DNA of 64,000 nucleotides from JAMLHH01 sp964653095 (GCA_964653095.1 CAZZEH010000017.1:9822-73821); one strand, 5' to 3'. Counted from the stretch's first letter, positions 8,421 to 18,769 are shown. Notes: generated from the letters alone by a model not told the origin. A program made the numbers and translations.

Positions 8421-9784
8421 TGAGCAGGAAAATTATTCTTGAACATGACCATGTAAAAAATCTTAAAGACTACGAAGTTTATCGTGGAGTGGGAGGGTAT
8501 CGCTCCGTAGAAAAGGCGATAAAAACCATGACTCCGGAAGAGGTGGTCGAGGAGGTTAAAAAGTCAGGTTTAAGAGGTAGAGGAGGAGCAGGCTTTCCAA
8601 CAGGTTTGAAATGGAGTTTCCTGGCCAAGCCGGAAGGTATTCCCCGTTATCTGTTGTGTAATGCGGACGAGTCTGAACCGGGTACGTTTAAAGACAGATA
8701 TCTGATGCAGTACAATCCTCACTTTTTGATCGAAGGGTTGATATGCAGTGCGTATGCTCTTGGTACGAATATTACCTATATATATATACGCGGCGAATTT
8801 ATGTTTGTGGCGAGAATTCTTCAAAAAGCCATTCAGGAAGCTAAAGCTGCCGGGTGGTTAGGGAAAAATATATTAGGGTCGGGCTTTGATTTAGAAATTT
8901 ACGTTCATACAGGCGCCGGTGCCTATATATGCGGAGAGGAGACTGCTCTTATAGAGTCTATAGAAGGTAAAAAGGGCTTTCCGAGAATGAAACCGCCATT
9001 TCCGGCGGTAAACGGTCTGTATAACTGCCCTACAGTGGTGAACAACGTTGAATCCTTGGCGGTAGTTTCCTGGATTGTCAATCACGGCGGTGAAGAATAT
9101 GCCAAAATAGGCATGGGAAGAAGCACAGGTACCAAATTGATTTCTGCCAGTGGTAATATTAAAAATCCCGGTGTGTATGAAATTGAGTTAGGATTGCCGG
9201 TAGAAGAATTTATTTATTCTGATGAATATTGTGGCGGGATGCAGTACGAGGAGCGCGATTTAAAAGCTGTGGTCGCCGGAGGCTCTTCTGTACCTATTCT
9301 GCCTAAAGAACTTATACTGAAAACTGCGACTGGCGAAAGTCGCCTGATGACATATGAATCATTAAGTGAAGGCGGTTTTGAAACCGGTACTATGCTGGGT
9401 TCAGGAGGTTTCATCGTATATGATGAAGCAGCTTGTATTGTGCGGGGAACATGGAATTTTTCCCGTTTTTACAGACATGAATCATGTGGGCAGTGTAGTC
9501 CATGCAGAGAAGGTACTGGTTGGTTAGAGGATGTGTTGAGAAGATTAGAGCATGGCTATGGAGTGCAGGAGGATATCGATCAATTGGTAGAAATAACTAA
9601 GAAAATAGAAGGAAATACAATTTGTCCATTTGGCGATGCTGCTTCCTGGCCTGTAGCGAGTGCAGTGAGGCATTTCAGGCATGAATTTGAATATCATGTA
9701 AAATATTCAGAGAAAGTCAGAAACCGCCACCATTTTGCAGAGGAGCCAATGAGACTGTTTATGAATGAATTTGTTAAAAATTGA
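8420..9784 (+). CDS. nuoF: NADH-quinone oxidoreductase subunit F
   Basis: 454-residue NADH- and FMN-binding subunit carrying the N3 [4Fe-4S] cluster. The NADH/FMN motif GRGGAGFPTG is at about 53-62, NADESEPGTFKDR at about 81-93, and the cluster cysteines are near 356, 359, 362 (SCGQCSPC) and 402 (NTICPFGD). Length is normal. Confidence 0.97.
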   Translation: MSRKIILEHDHVKNLKDYEVYRGVGGYRSVEKAIKTMTPEEVVEEVKKSGLRGRGGAGFPTGLKWSFLAKPEGIPRYLLCNADESEPGTFKDRYLMQYNPHFLIEGLICSAYALGTNITYIYIRGEFMFVARILQKAIQEAKAAGWLGKNILGSGFDLEIYVHTGAGAYICGEETALIESIEGKKGFPRMKPPFPAVNGLYNCPTVVNNVESLAVVSWIVNHGGEEYAKIGMGRSTGTKLISASGNIKNPGVYEIELGLPVEEFIYSDEYCGGMQYEERDLKAVVAGGSSVPILPKELILKTATGESRLMTYESLSEGGFETGTMLGSGGFIVYDEAACIVRGTWNFSRFYRHESCGQCSPCREGTGWLEDVLRRLEHGYGVQEDIDQLVEITKKIEGNTICPFGDAASWPVASAVRHFRHEFEYHVKYSEKVRNRHHFAEEPMRLFMNEFVKN

Positions 9785-9787
9785 GGT

Positions 9788-10744
9788 ATGAAAGTAACTA
9801 TTGACGGACATACAATAGATGTGGAGCCGGGAACTACCATTCTGCAGGCTGCCCGTCAGATAGGAGGCGATATCGTTCCTCCGGCTATGTGTTACCATTC
9901 CAAGTTGGATAATACTGGCGGAAATTGCAGAGTTTGTTTAGTAAAAGTAACTCAGGGTTCAGAAAAGGATCCAAGGCCTATACCAAAATTGGCTCCGTCC
10001 TGTAAAACTCAGGTGATGGATGGAATGGTGGTAGAAAATATCACAAACCCTCAAGTTTTGGAAGCTCGTAAAAATGTAGTGGAATTACTCCTGATAAATC
10101 ACCCGTTAGACTGTCCGGTATGTGATCAGGCCGGAGAATGTGAACTTCAAAATTTATCTTTTGCCCATGGAGTAGTGGATACTTTCTTTGTGGATGACAA
10201 AAGAACTTTTGAACCTGAAGATATTGGAGATAAAATCCAGTTGCACATGAATCGCTGTATTCTGTGCTATCGTTGTGTAAGAGTTGCCGAGCAGCTGACT
10301 CCCAACAGAGTACATGGGGTCATCCACAGAGGCAATGACTCACAAATCAGTACATATATCAGAAATGCAATTGACAATGAAATGTCAGGGAATATGATAG
10401 ATGTATGTCCGGTGGGTGCCCTGACAGACAAAACGTTTCGATTTAAAAGCCGGGTCTGGTTTTTAAAGCCGATGGATGCCCACAGAGATTGTGATGTTTG
10501 TTGCGGAAAGGCCACAGTTTGGCTTTTTGGTGATGAAATTTATCGGGTCACTTCACGCAAAACCGAATACGGAGAATTAGAAGAATTTATCTGTAATACC
10601 TGCCGTTACGAAAAGAAAAGCGTTAGCGAGTGGACGATTACAGGACCGAGAGAATATGAAAAATGGTCGGTACTCAATCAAAATTCTTATTTGGAAAGGC
10701 CATTAAAAAAAGTAGTGATTAACGCGGATAAACGATTATTGTAA
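9788..10744 (+). CDS. nuoG: NADH-quinone oxidoreductase subunit G, short form (Fe-S domains only)
   Basis: 318 residues against roughly 700-900 for typical NuoG: the Fe-S part is present and the large molybdopterin-oxidoreductase-like domain is absent. Ligands seen: [2Fe-2S] N1b at Cys35, 47, 50, 72; N5 at His105, Cys109, 112, 118; N4 at Cys157, 160, 163, 207. A further set, Cys235, 238, 239, 269 and 272, lies where the N7 cluster binds in enzymes that have it, but with CxxCC instead of CxxCxxxC. The frame is intact and stops directly at the nuoH start (one-base overlap), so this is not a frameshift. Short NuoG forms are, to my knowledge, usual in Bacteroidota. Confidence 0.93.
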   Translation: MKVTIDGHTIDVEPGTTILQAARQIGGDIVPPAMCYHSKLDNTGGNCRVCLVKVTQGSEKDPRPIPKLAPSCKTQVMDGMVVENITNPQVLEARKNVVELLLINHPLDCPVCDQAGECELQNLSFAHGVVDTFFVDDKRTFEPEDIGDKIQLHMNRCILCYRCVRVAEQLTPNRVHGVIHRGNDSQISTYIRNAIDNEMSGNMIDVCPVGALTDKTFRFKSRVWFLKPMDAHRDCDVCCGKATVWLFGDEIYRVTSRKTEYGELEEFICNTCRYEKKSVSEWTITGPREYEKWSVLNQNSYLERPLKKVVINADKRLL

Positions 10745-11787
10745 TGGAATTGAGTGCGTTTTTAATAGAAAAGTCTATCATCATAGTGATAATTTTTGCA
10801 GTTACTTTAGGTATTGCAGCATACAGTACATATGGTGAACGAAAAATTGCTGCCTTTTTGCAAGACCGTATTGGCCCACACAGAGCCGGTCCTTTCGGTT
10901 TGTTTCAGCCTCTTGCAGATGGTGTCAAAATGATGTATAAAGAAGACTTTATACCACAGGATGCCAATAAATTTTTATACAGTATAGCACCGGGGTTAGC
11001 CATGTTAGTGGCGTTGATGGTCAGTGCAGTGATACCTTGGGGGCCTTCTTTAATAATCAATGGTAAGGAAATAGCCTTACAGATTACGGATGTGAATGTG
11101 GGTATTTTGTACGTGCTTGGTGTAGTTGCACTCGGAGTCTATGGAGTAATGATAGGAGGCTGGGCGTCTAATAATAAGTACGGATTAATGGGGGCGTTGC
11201 GGGCATCTTCTCAAATGATTAGCTATGAAATTCCAATGGGACTGTCACTAATAGCTTTAGTGATGGTCAGTGGTTCTATGAGTTTTGGCGAAATAGCAGC
11301 TCAGCAAAACGGCTGGAACGGAATGGAGTGGAACATCATTTATCAGCCGTTGGGTTTCATAATATTTTTAGTATGTGCTTTTGCGGAGGCACAGCGTACA
11401 CCGTTTGACCTGGCAGAGTGTGAGGCCGAACTCGTGGGAGGATATCATACGGAATACAGTTCCATGAAGTTGGGCTTCTTCCTTTTTGCGGAATATGCCC
11501 ACATGTTTGTATCCGGAGCTATTATGGCAACACTTTATTTTGGGGGATATAACTTTCCGGGTATTAATACTTTATATGAAATCCTGCCACATAATATAGT
11601 AACGCTGATGGGAGTTGGTGTTTTGATGCTTAAAACCTTCTTTTTCATATTTTTATTTTGGTGGGTTCGCTGGACAATACCAAGATTCAGGTATGATCAG
11701 CTAATGGATTTGGGCTGGAAAAAATTGATTCCGCTGGCTATTGCAAACGTTATCATTACGGCGGCGGTCGTACTGATTTTTAAATAA
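10744..11787 (+). CDS. nuoH: NADH-quinone oxidoreductase subunit H
   Basis: 347-residue membrane subunit at the joint between the peripheral and membrane arms. Conserved loops ERKIAAFLQDRIGPHRAGP, QPLADGVKMMYKED, EAQRTPFDLAECEAELV and the C-terminal WWVRWTIPRFRYDQLM are present; these acidic loops couple quinone reduction to proton pumping. Eight bases before nuoI. Confidence 0.97.
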   Translation: MELSAFLIEKSIIIVIIFAVTLGIAAYSTYGERKIAAFLQDRIGPHRAGPFGLFQPLADGVKMMYKEDFIPQDANKFLYSIAPGLAMLVALMVSAVIPWGPSLIINGKEIALQITDVNVGILYVLGVVALGVYGVMIGGWASNNKYGLMGALRASSQMISYEIPMGLSLIALVMVSGSMSFGEIAAQQNGWNGMEWNIIYQPLGFIIFLVCAFAEAQRTPFDLAECEAELVGGYHTEYSSMKLGFFLFAEYAHMFVSGAIMATLYFGGYNFPGINTLYEILPHNIVTLMGVGVLMLKTFFFIFLFWWVRWTIPRFRYDQLMDLGWKKLIPLAIANVIITAAVVLIFK

Positions 11788-11794
11788 TTGTGCT

Positions 11795-12325
11795 ATGACT
11801 GAATTTAATTTATCCAAAAGGAAAGTCAATGTATCTGATAAAGAAATGACATTTTCAGAGAGACTTTATCTGCCTGAAATTTTAAAAGGAATGAGTGTGA
11901 CTATCAATCACTTGTTTCAAAAGAAAGTTACCTACATTCACGGGCAGGATCAGCGGGAGTTCTCGACGACTTATCGAGGTAAGCATGTCCTTAAGTTAGA
12001 CGATGAAGGAAGAGAAAGGTGTGTAGCGTGTGGACTTTGTGCAGTGGCATGTCCTTCGGAAGCTATCACTATGGTCGCTGCGGAGAGAAAACCGGGTGAA
12101 GAACATTTATATCGGGAAGAAAAATATGCCGCGACCTATGAGATCAATATGCTCAGATGTATTTTTTGCGGTCTGTGCGAGCATGCCTGTCCAAAGGAAG
12201 CTATTTATCTGACCGATCGATTAGTAGATGTGGAAGATAACAGAAGCGACTTTATCTACACAAAAGAAGATTTGCTGGAGACTATGGATAACAGAATTGA
12301 TATTTCAAAACGCAAGCACTATTAG
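11795..12325 (+). CDS. nuoI: NADH-quinone oxidoreductase subunit I
   Basis: 176-residue 2x[4Fe-4S] ferredoxin-like subunit carrying N6a and N6b. Cys76, 79, 82, 86 (RCVACGLCAVACP) and Cys122, 125, 128, 132 (RCIFCGLCEHACP) are seen. Normal length and usual position after nuoH. Confidence 0.97.
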   Translation: MTEFNLSKRKVNVSDKEMTFSERLYLPEILKGMSVTINHLFQKKVTYIHGQDQREFSTTYRGKHVLKLDDEGRERCVACGLCAVACPSEAITMVAAERKPGEEHLYREEKYAATYEINMLRCIFCGLCEHACPKEAIYLTDRLVDVEDNRSDFIYTKEDLLETMDNRIDISKRKHY

Positions 12326-12331
12326 GAATTT

Positions 12332-12844
12332 ATGGGAGTCGTTGAATTAATTTTTTACTTTTTGGCTTTCATTGGTGTTATTTCTGCAATTGTAACAGTA
12401 GCTGCCAAAAATCCTATATACAGTATTCTTGCTTTAATAGTATGCTTTTTTTCTATATCCGGACATTACGTATTAATGAATGCGCAATTTTTGGCGTTAG
12501 TAAATATTATTGTTTACGCCGGAGCCATTATAGTCCTTTTTCTGTTTGTGGTGATGATGATTAATCTGAACGATTTGCCGGAACTGACTCAGAGCGTTTT
12601 ATGGAAGATAGCGGCAACGGTAGGAGCAGGCGGATTGTTATTGGTTTTGGTGGCTTCGATGAAAGTTGCAGATGATTTGGTACTGTCCGCAAATGACGAG
12701 AGTATTGGGCTGATCCATACATTGGGACATGTGCTGTTAGGAGAATACATTGTACCGTTTGTTATGACATCAATTCTTTTAAACTCAGCCATGATAGGAG
12801 CAGTATTATTGACTAAGCGGGAGCATAAACTTCAAAATTTATAA
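12332..12844 (+). CDS. nuoJ: NADH-quinone oxidoreductase subunit J
   Basis: 170-residue membrane subunit with five hydrophobic segments. The conserved third helix (LVNIIVYAGAIIVLFLFVVM) forms the pi-bulge gate of complex I. Three bases separate it from nuoK. Confidence 0.95.
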   Translation: MGVVELIFYFLAFIGVISAIVTVAAKNPIYSILALIVCFFSISGHYVLMNAQFLALVNIIVYAGAIIVLFLFVVMMINLNDLPELTQSVLWKIAATVGAGGLLLVLVASMKVADDLVLSANDESIGLIHTLGHVLLGEYIVPFVMTSILLNSAMIGAVLLTKREHKLQNL

Positions 12845-12847
12845 GGT

Positions 12848-13171
12848 ATGGGTATTGAAATAATCAGTGGGGTGCCGATTCAGAACTATATCTGGTTAAG
12901 TGCAGTGCTGTTTTCTATCGGTGTTTTTGGAGTACTTTCCCGCAGGAATGCTATTGTTATATTTATGTCTGTAGAACTCATGCTTAATGCAGTCAATCTT
13001 ATGCTTGTGGCATTTTCAAAGATGCATGCTGATGCAGGAGGGCAGGTTTTTGTGTTTTTCTCCATGACAGTTGCGGCGGCAGAAGTAGCAGTAGGACTCG
13101 CTATTTTGGTGATGCTGTACAGAAATTTGAAAACAGTGGATATTAATGTATTATCAAAAATTAAAGATTAA
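12848..13171 (+). CDS. nuoK: NADH-quinone oxidoreductase subunit K
   Basis: 107-residue three-helix subunit related to MrpC. It has the two buried glutamates expected for proton transfer, in MSVELMLNAVNL and VAAAEVAVGLAI. Normal length. Confidence 0.96.
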   Translation: MGIEIISGVPIQNYIWLSAVLFSIGVFGVLSRRNAIVIFMSVELMLNAVNLMLVAFSKMHADAGGQVFVFFSMTVAAAEVAVGLAILVMLYRNLKTVDINVLSKIKD

Positions 13172-13179
13172 CTGAGCTC

Positions 13180-15081
13180 ATGCCATCTCAAAATTTATAT
13201 TTAGCTGTTATAGGGTTGCCTCTGATAGGATTTTTAATCAATTTTTTGGTTGGAAAGAAAATATCAAAATCTCTTTTGGGGACTTTTGCTTCTGCTGTGA
13301 TTGTAATTCCTTTTTTTATAATTCTACCGGCCTTTTTTCATTTGGCAGGCGGCGGTGAAGCCATCCAAATCGACTTGTTTCGCTGGATTAGTGTAGGAAA
13401 TTATTCGATTGATTTTGGTTTCCAGCTTGACCAACTTTCTGTTGTGATGATTATGCTTGTTACAGGCGTAGGAGCTTTAATTCACATATTCTCAGTAGGT
13501 TATATGCGTGAAGATGAACATTATTCTACGTATTTTGCTCATCTAAATCTTTTTATCTTTTTTATGCTGATGTTAGTCATGTCCGACAATTATGTTGGGA
13601 TGTTCTTTGGTTGGGAAGGTGTAGGACTGGCTTCCTATCTGCTGATAGGTTTTTGGTTTAAAAATAATGAATTCAGTGATGCCAGTAAGAAATCTTTTGT
13701 CATGAACAGGATAGGAGACTTGGGCTTTATGTTGGGAATGTTCTTTATTTTCTTTTACACAGGTTCTCTGCAGTTCAATCAGGTAGATGAAGCCCTGTCT
13801 TTGGGTGCGATGGCTCCCTCAATGGCTATGCTTGCATCCTTATTTCTGTTTGTGGGAGCCACAAGTAAAAGTGCGCAAATTCCACTTTTTACCTGGTTGC
13901 CTGATGCGATGGCAGGACCGACTCCTGTTTCTGCTCTTATACATGCGGCGACAATGGTGACAGCAGGAATATACATGGTTATTCGTTCCAACCTATTGTA
14001 CAGTCTTTCTCCTGCTACGTTGGAAGTTGTGGCTATAATCGGAATTGCAACAGCCCTTTATGCGGCAGCGGTAGGAATTACTCAAAATGATATTAAGAAA
14101 GTACTTGCATACTCTACCGTAAGCCAGTTGGGTCTGATGTTTTTGGCATTGGGTGTGGGTGCGTATGTGACGGCACTGTTCCATGTCCTTACACATGCCT
14201 TTTTTAAAGCATTATTATTTCTTGGTTCGGGTAGTGTGATTCACTCTATGGGCGGAGAGCAGGATATTCGAAAAATGGGAGGATTACGCAAATATATGCC
14301 GGTCACATTTATTACGTTTCTGATAGCCTCACTAGCTATTTCCGGTGTTCCGCCGTTTTCCGGATTTTTCTCAAAAGATGAAATTTTAGCTGCGGCCTTT
14401 CAACAGAATGTGGTATTGTGGGGGCTGGGAGTTGCGGTGTCTATGATGACGGCATTTTATATTTTCAGATTGGTTTTCCTGACTTTTTACGGCGAGTTTA
14501 GGGGCACTAAAGAACAAAGACAAAAGTTACACGAATCTCCTGCAGTCATGGCGATTCCTTTAGTGATTCTTGCGATATTGGCTACATTAGGAGGTTTTAT
14601 TGGGCTGCCTCATGTATTTGGACCCCATTTACTAAATAATTTTTTATCTCCTGTAATTCATGATGTCGGACAGTCGGTGGAACATTTATCGGCATCCACA
14701 GAATATATGCTGATGGCAATAGCTACGGCAGGAGCTTTAATCAGTATCTTTTTGGCGTATGTAGTATATCTGTCCAAAAAAGTTGTTCCCGGTGAGGATG
14801 TGTCTTATGCCGGATTTCAAAAATTGGTGTATCGCAAATTTTATATAGATGAGATTTACGATGCTCTGATTGTACGTCCTGTGCAGTGGATGTCCGAATT
14901 ACTGTACAAAGTAGTGGACAGACTGCTGATTGACGGAATAGTAAATCTTGCGGCGCGATTGTCTATGACTACGGGCGATGTGTTGCGTTCGTTTCAGACT
15001 GGTCAGACCGGATTTTATATTCTGGCAATGGTCTTAAGTATATGTTTTATTATAGGATATTTTATGATTGGTATTAAATGA
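13180..15081 (+). CDS. nuoL: NADH-quinone oxidoreductase subunit L
   Basis: 633-residue antiporter-like proton-pumping subunit with the long lateral helix at its C-terminus. Recognisable blocks: FGWEGVGLASYLLIGFW, LPDAMAGPTPVSALIHAATMV and GVPPFSGFFSKDEIL. It overlaps nuoM by four bases (ATGA), implying translational coupling. Confidence 0.97.
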   Translation: MPSQNLYLAVIGLPLIGFLINFLVGKKISKSLLGTFASAVIVIPFFIILPAFFHLAGGGEAIQIDLFRWISVGNYSIDFGFQLDQLSVVMIMLVTGVGALIHIFSVGYMREDEHYSTYFAHLNLFIFFMLMLVMSDNYVGMFFGWEGVGLASYLLIGFWFKNNEFSDASKKSFVMNRIGDLGFMLGMFFIFFYTGSLQFNQVDEALSLGAMAPSMAMLASLFLFVGATSKSAQIPLFTWLPDAMAGPTPVSALIHAATMVTAGIYMVIRSNLLYSLSPATLEVVAIIGIATALYAAAVGITQNDIKKVLAYSTVSQLGLMFLALGVGAYVTALFHVLTHAFFKALLFLGSGSVIHSMGGEQDIRKMGGLRKYMPVTFITFLIASLAISGVPPFSGFFSKDEILAAAFQQNVVLWGLGVAVSMMTAFYIFRLVFLTFYGEFRGTKEQRQKLHESPAVMAIPLVILAILATLGGFIGLPHVFGPHLLNNFLSPVIHDVGQSVEHLSASTEYMLMAIATAGALISIFLAYVVYLSKKVVPGEDVSYAGFQKLVYRKFYIDEIYDALIVRPVQWMSELLYKVVDRLLIDGIVNLAARLSMTTGDVLRSFQTGQTGFYILAMVLSICFIIGYFMIGIK

Positions 15082-16517
15082 TAGCGCTTACCTTACTTAT
15101 ACTGCCCTTTGTTGGTGCCCTTTTAGTAACCTTAGGAGGTAACAGGGCTGCCAATAAAATCGCTTTGCTGAGTGCAGTTGCTACTCTGATTTTTACGGCA
15201 AAAGTTTATTTCGATTTTAGTAGCGGAGCAACAGAAGGTTTGATATACAGTGTCCGTTGGTTGGAAGACCCTAATATCTTTTTCAACCTTAAAATTGACG
15301 GTCTTTCTTTGCTTTTGTTGATTTTGAATAATCTGCTTACTCCTGTGATTGTATTGTCTGGAATGGGAGCGACTCCAAAGAACAGTCGGGCGCTCTATGC
15401 GTTGATTTTGTTTATGCAGGGAGCTATGGGAGGAGTGTTTATGGCTTCTGAAGGATTTGTTTTTTACGTTTTTTGGGAACTTTCTCTAATACCGATTTAC
15501 TTTATAGCCCTGCTCTGGGGAACCGATTATACCCGGAAAATTACGTTAAAGTTCTTTATCTATACACTCGCAGGCAGTTTGTTTATGCTGATTTCGTTTA
15601 TTCTGCTGTATTTGACAGCCGGAGATTTAAGGTTGGAAAATCTGTATGGAATAAGCTTAAGCGGGTTTGCGGAGACTTTGATATTCCTGGGCTTCTTTTT
15701 GGCTTTTGCCATTAAGATTCCTATTGTGCCGCTTCATACCTGGCAGGCTGATACTTATGAGGCTGCTCCGTCTCAGGGTACTATGTTGCTGTCAGGACTA
15801 ATGTTAAAAATGGGATTGTACGGGATGATTCGCTGGATGCTTCCGATAATGCCGTTTGCAGTTGCAAAATATACTCCTTTGGTCATCACGCTTGGAGTTA
15901 TTGGAGTGATATACGGCGCCTGGATTGCCATTCAGCAAAATAATCTGAAAAGACTTTTTGCTTTTTCTTCTTTGTCACATGTCGGACTGATTGTAGCCGG
16001 TATATTTAGCCTTAAAAGTATAGGACTCAGTGGGGCTGCAGTACATATTTTTGCACATGGTGTCAATGTAGTGGGAATATTTTTTGCAGCAGAAATTATT
16101 TTAAGAAGAACAGGTTCGCTCGATTTAAATTCTTTGGGAGGAATTAAGGATAAAGCACCTTGGTTTTCTGCCTACTTCTTTGTCATGGTTATAGCTGGTT
16201 TTGCACTCCCTTTTACAAATGCATTTGTGGGAGAATTTATGCTGATTTTTGCTCTGTGGCAATACAATATAATTTTAGGCTCAATCGCGGGATTGACTAT
16301 TATTTTGGCTTCTGTATATCTTTTAAGGATGTTTCAGAGAGCAATGTTGGGAAATACAAATACGGTCACCAAAGAATTTAAAGATTTGACTTTGTCCGAA
16401 CATTTGACTTTTCTGCCATTAGTCTTATTAGTTTTTGTTTTGGGAGTGTATCCAATGCCTGTGATAGAATTGGTACAGCCGGCTTTGAATCATATTTTAG
16501 AATTAGCATTAATATAA
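15078..16517 (+). CDS. nuoM: NADH-quinone oxidoreductase subunit M
   Basis: 479-residue antiporter-like proton-pumping membrane subunit. FWELSLIPIYFIALLWG holds the helix-5 glutamate. KIPIVPLHTWQADTYEAAP holds the helix-7 lysine region. Start ATG overlaps the nuoL stop. Confidence 0.97.
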   Translation: MIALTLLILPFVGALLVTLGGNRAANKIALLSAVATLIFTAKVYFDFSSGATEGLIYSVRWLEDPNIFFNLKIDGLSLLLLILNNLLTPVIVLSGMGATPKNSRALYALILFMQGAMGGVFMASEGFVFYVFWELSLIPIYFIALLWGTDYTRKITLKFFIYTLAGSLFMLISFILLYLTAGDLRLENLYGISLSGFAETLIFLGFFLAFAIKIPIVPLHTWQADTYEAAPSQGTMLLSGLMLKMGLYGMIRWMLPIMPFAVAKYTPLVITLGVIGVIYGAWIAIQQNNLKRLFAFSSLSHVGLIVAGIFSLKSIGLSGAAVHIFAHGVNVVGIFFAAEIILRRTGSLDLNSLGGIKDKAPWFSAYFFVMVIAGFALPFTNAFVGEFMLIFALWQYNIILGSIAGLTIILASVYLLRMFQRAMLGNTNTVTKEFKDLTLSEHLTFLPLVLLVFVLGVYPMPVIELVQPALNHILELALI

Positions 16518-16527
16518 AAATATACTT

Positions 16528-17904
16528 GTGGGAACACTTATAATTACTACGGTACTCGGGCTTTCCATCATGATTCTGGATATGCTGAAACTGCGTAAAA
16601 TAATTGCAGGTTTTTCGGCAACAGTTCTTATTATTTTATCCGTGTACAATATTGCAGCATACTGGGGTGTGGACTCTTCTCACTTTAGTGATATGCTGGT
16701 GGTAAATAAATTTTCAGTTGCATTTTCGTCCTTGCTTTTACTGCTTACAGGATTAATCATTCTGCTGGCAGATAAATTTTTTGAACGGGAGGAACATAAA
16801 ATTTCCGATTATGTTTCGCTCTTTATTTTTGCTCTCATTGGTGCATTAATGATGGTGTCTTACGGCAATATGGCGACTCTCTTTATCGGGATAGAAATAT
16901 TGTCTATATCTCAGTATGTATTGGCTGCGAGTAACAGAAAGAGCATGGCTTCCAATGAGGCAGGAATGAAATATTTCCTTATAGGAGCGTTTATGACAGG
17001 GTTTCTTTTAATGGGAATCACCTTAATCTATGGTGTTTCGGGTTCATTTAATATACAGGAAATTCAGACCGCATTAGTGATGAAGCCGTTCTCGCCGCTT
17101 TTGATAGTAGGAGTATTGGCTATCATGTCAGCTATGCTGTTTAAAGCTTCTGTGGCACCTTTTCACTTTTGGGCACCGGATGTATATACAGGAGCACCTT
17201 CGTTAGTCACGACCTTTATGATTACAGTTGCAAAAGTTGCGGCTTTTGGAGCTATTTACAAATTATTTGGAGAAGCTCTTATCACTAAGATTCCGGAAGT
17301 AGAACCGATTATAGTCTTCTTTATTTTGCTCACATTTGTGATATCCAATTTTTCAGGCTTATGGCAGACAAGTGTAAAACGTATTATGGCGTTTTCTGGA
17401 GTATCACATGCCGGATTCCTTTTATTGGCAATTGTAGCATCCAATTTTGTTTCAGCCGGTAATCTATTTTACTATGGGGCGGGTTATGCTATTGCAAACA
17501 TCACCATTTTCACGGTAATCATTTACGTATCCAATATAAAAGGAAATGACAACGTCGATTCTTTTAAAGGATTGCTTTACACAAAACCTGCATTGGCGAT
17601 TGCTTTCATTATAGCCACATTGTCGTTAGCAGGTATTCCTCCTTTGGCTGGGTTTTTCGGAAAATATTTAGTACTTCTGTCCACCATTCAGGCGCAATAC
17701 ACTTATGTCGCCATCATTGCAATAGTGGTCAGCATAGTATCTGTATTTTACTATTTCAAAGTACTTATAGCAATGACTCAGCGACCTGATGCGGAAGTTG
17801 TGTGGGTCTCACCGCCGTTGGTTTATTCTGCGGTAGCCTGGATAGGGGTGATTGCATTGATTGTCTTAGGTGTGGTTCCGAAGTACTTTACAGGACTTTT
17901 TTAA
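16528..17904 (+). CDS. nuoN: NADH-quinone oxidoreductase subunit N
   Basis: 458-residue third antiporter-like subunit; last nuo gene. The helix-5 block IGIEILSISQYVLAAS and the FKASVAPFHFWAPDVYTGAP motif identify it. The start is GTG at 16528; no ATG lies between the nuoM stop and the first conserved hydrophobic helix, which makes GTG the best choice. Confidence 0.95.
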   Translation: MGTLIITTVLGLSIMILDMLKLRKIIAGFSATVLIILSVYNIAAYWGVDSSHFSDMLVVNKFSVAFSSLLLLLTGLIILLADKFFEREEHKISDYVSLFIFALIGALMMVSYGNMATLFIGIEILSISQYVLAASNRKSMASNEAGMKYFLIGAFMTGFLLMGITLIYGVSGSFNIQEIQTALVMKPFSPLLIVGVLAIMSAMLFKASVAPFHFWAPDVYTGAPSLVTTFMITVAKVAAFGAIYKLFGEALITKIPEVEPIIVFFILLTFVISNFSGLWQTSVKRIMAFSGVSHAGFLLLAIVASNFVSAGNLFYYGAGYAIANITIFTVIIYVSNIKGNDNVDSFKGLLYTKPALAIAFIIATLSLAGIPPLAGFFGKYLVLLSTIQAQYTYVAIIAIVVSIVSVFYYFKVLIAMTQRPDAEVVWVSPPLVYSAVAWIGVIALIVLGVVPKYFTGLF

Positions 17905-17940
17905 AGCATAGCTTTGACGGAATATTTAAAATCCTAATTC

Positions 17941-18672
17941 ATGGAAGTTCCGTGGCTCATTATGCTTGTGGTGTTTTTGGCAAGTACTATATTTGCCACT
18001 TTTGGTTTTGGAGATGCACTTTTGTCCCTTCCTTTTCTTGTACTCATCATTGGACTCCAAAAAGCAACTCCTCTGCTTGCCATGTCCGGGCTTACACTTG
18101 CGCTGTGTCTGATGGGAGCAGGCTATAAATATGTTCGTTGGAAATCTGCGTTTCGGCTAATCCTGGGCTCTTTGATTGGTGTGCCTGTCGGCGTATTTCT
18201 CCTGAAGCATGTAAATGAAAATATTATGCAGGGCATTGTAGGGTTTGTCATTATGGCGATTTCGCTATACAGCCTGCTGCAACCGTCACTGATGAGGATA
18301 AAAACAGACAGATACGCTTCCCTGTTTGGGTTTACGGGAGGTGTTCTGGGAGGAGCTTTTAATACGAGCGGGCCTCCTGTTGTGCTGTACGGTACTATGA
18401 GAGGCTGGACTCCAAATGTATTTGTCGGAATGCTGCAGGCCTATTTTATTCCTACCGATTTATTTGTGATATCCGGACATATTGGAAGCGGACTTTTAAA
18501 TGGAGAAGTATTTCGATATTATTTATGGTGTCTGCCTTTGCTGTTATTGGCGGTTTGGATTGGCACGCAGATAAAAAGCCGGATTCCTGTTGAAAGATTC
18601 AAATCCGGTGTATTGATTCTGATACTTTTTTCCGGTATCATGCTGTTTGTAAAAAGTCTTTGGACAGGATGA
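17941..18672 (+). CDS. TauE/SafE-family permease (putative anion/organic-sulfonate exporter)
   Basis: 243-residue inner-membrane protein with about eight hydrophobic segments. The repeated family motif is visible as FGFGDALLSLPFLV near the N-terminus and GGVLGGAFNTSGPPVVLY in the middle. TauE/SafE members move sulfite, sulfoacetate or related anions; the substrate here is unknown. It follows nuoN by 36 bp and may be transcribed by readthrough from the complex I operon. Confidence 0.88.
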   Translation: MEVPWLIMLVVFLASTIFATFGFGDALLSLPFLVLIIGLQKATPLLAMSGLTLALCLMGAGYKYVRWKSAFRLILGSLIGVPVGVFLLKHVNENIMQGIVGFVIMAISLYSLLQPSLMRIKTDRYASLFGFTGGVLGGAFNTSGPPVVLYGTMRGWTPNVFVGMLQAYFIPTDLFVISGHIGSGLLNGEVFRYYLWCLPLLLLAVWIGTQIKSRIPVERFKSGVLILILFSGIMLFVKSLWTG

Positions 18673-18769
18673 TAAATTCCCGCACCGTTACGTTATACCT
18701 ATTTTCTTGTAAAATACGGTTCCCGGCCTGATAAATTAAGCTACTACGTGAAAAATCATTTTGACTTGA

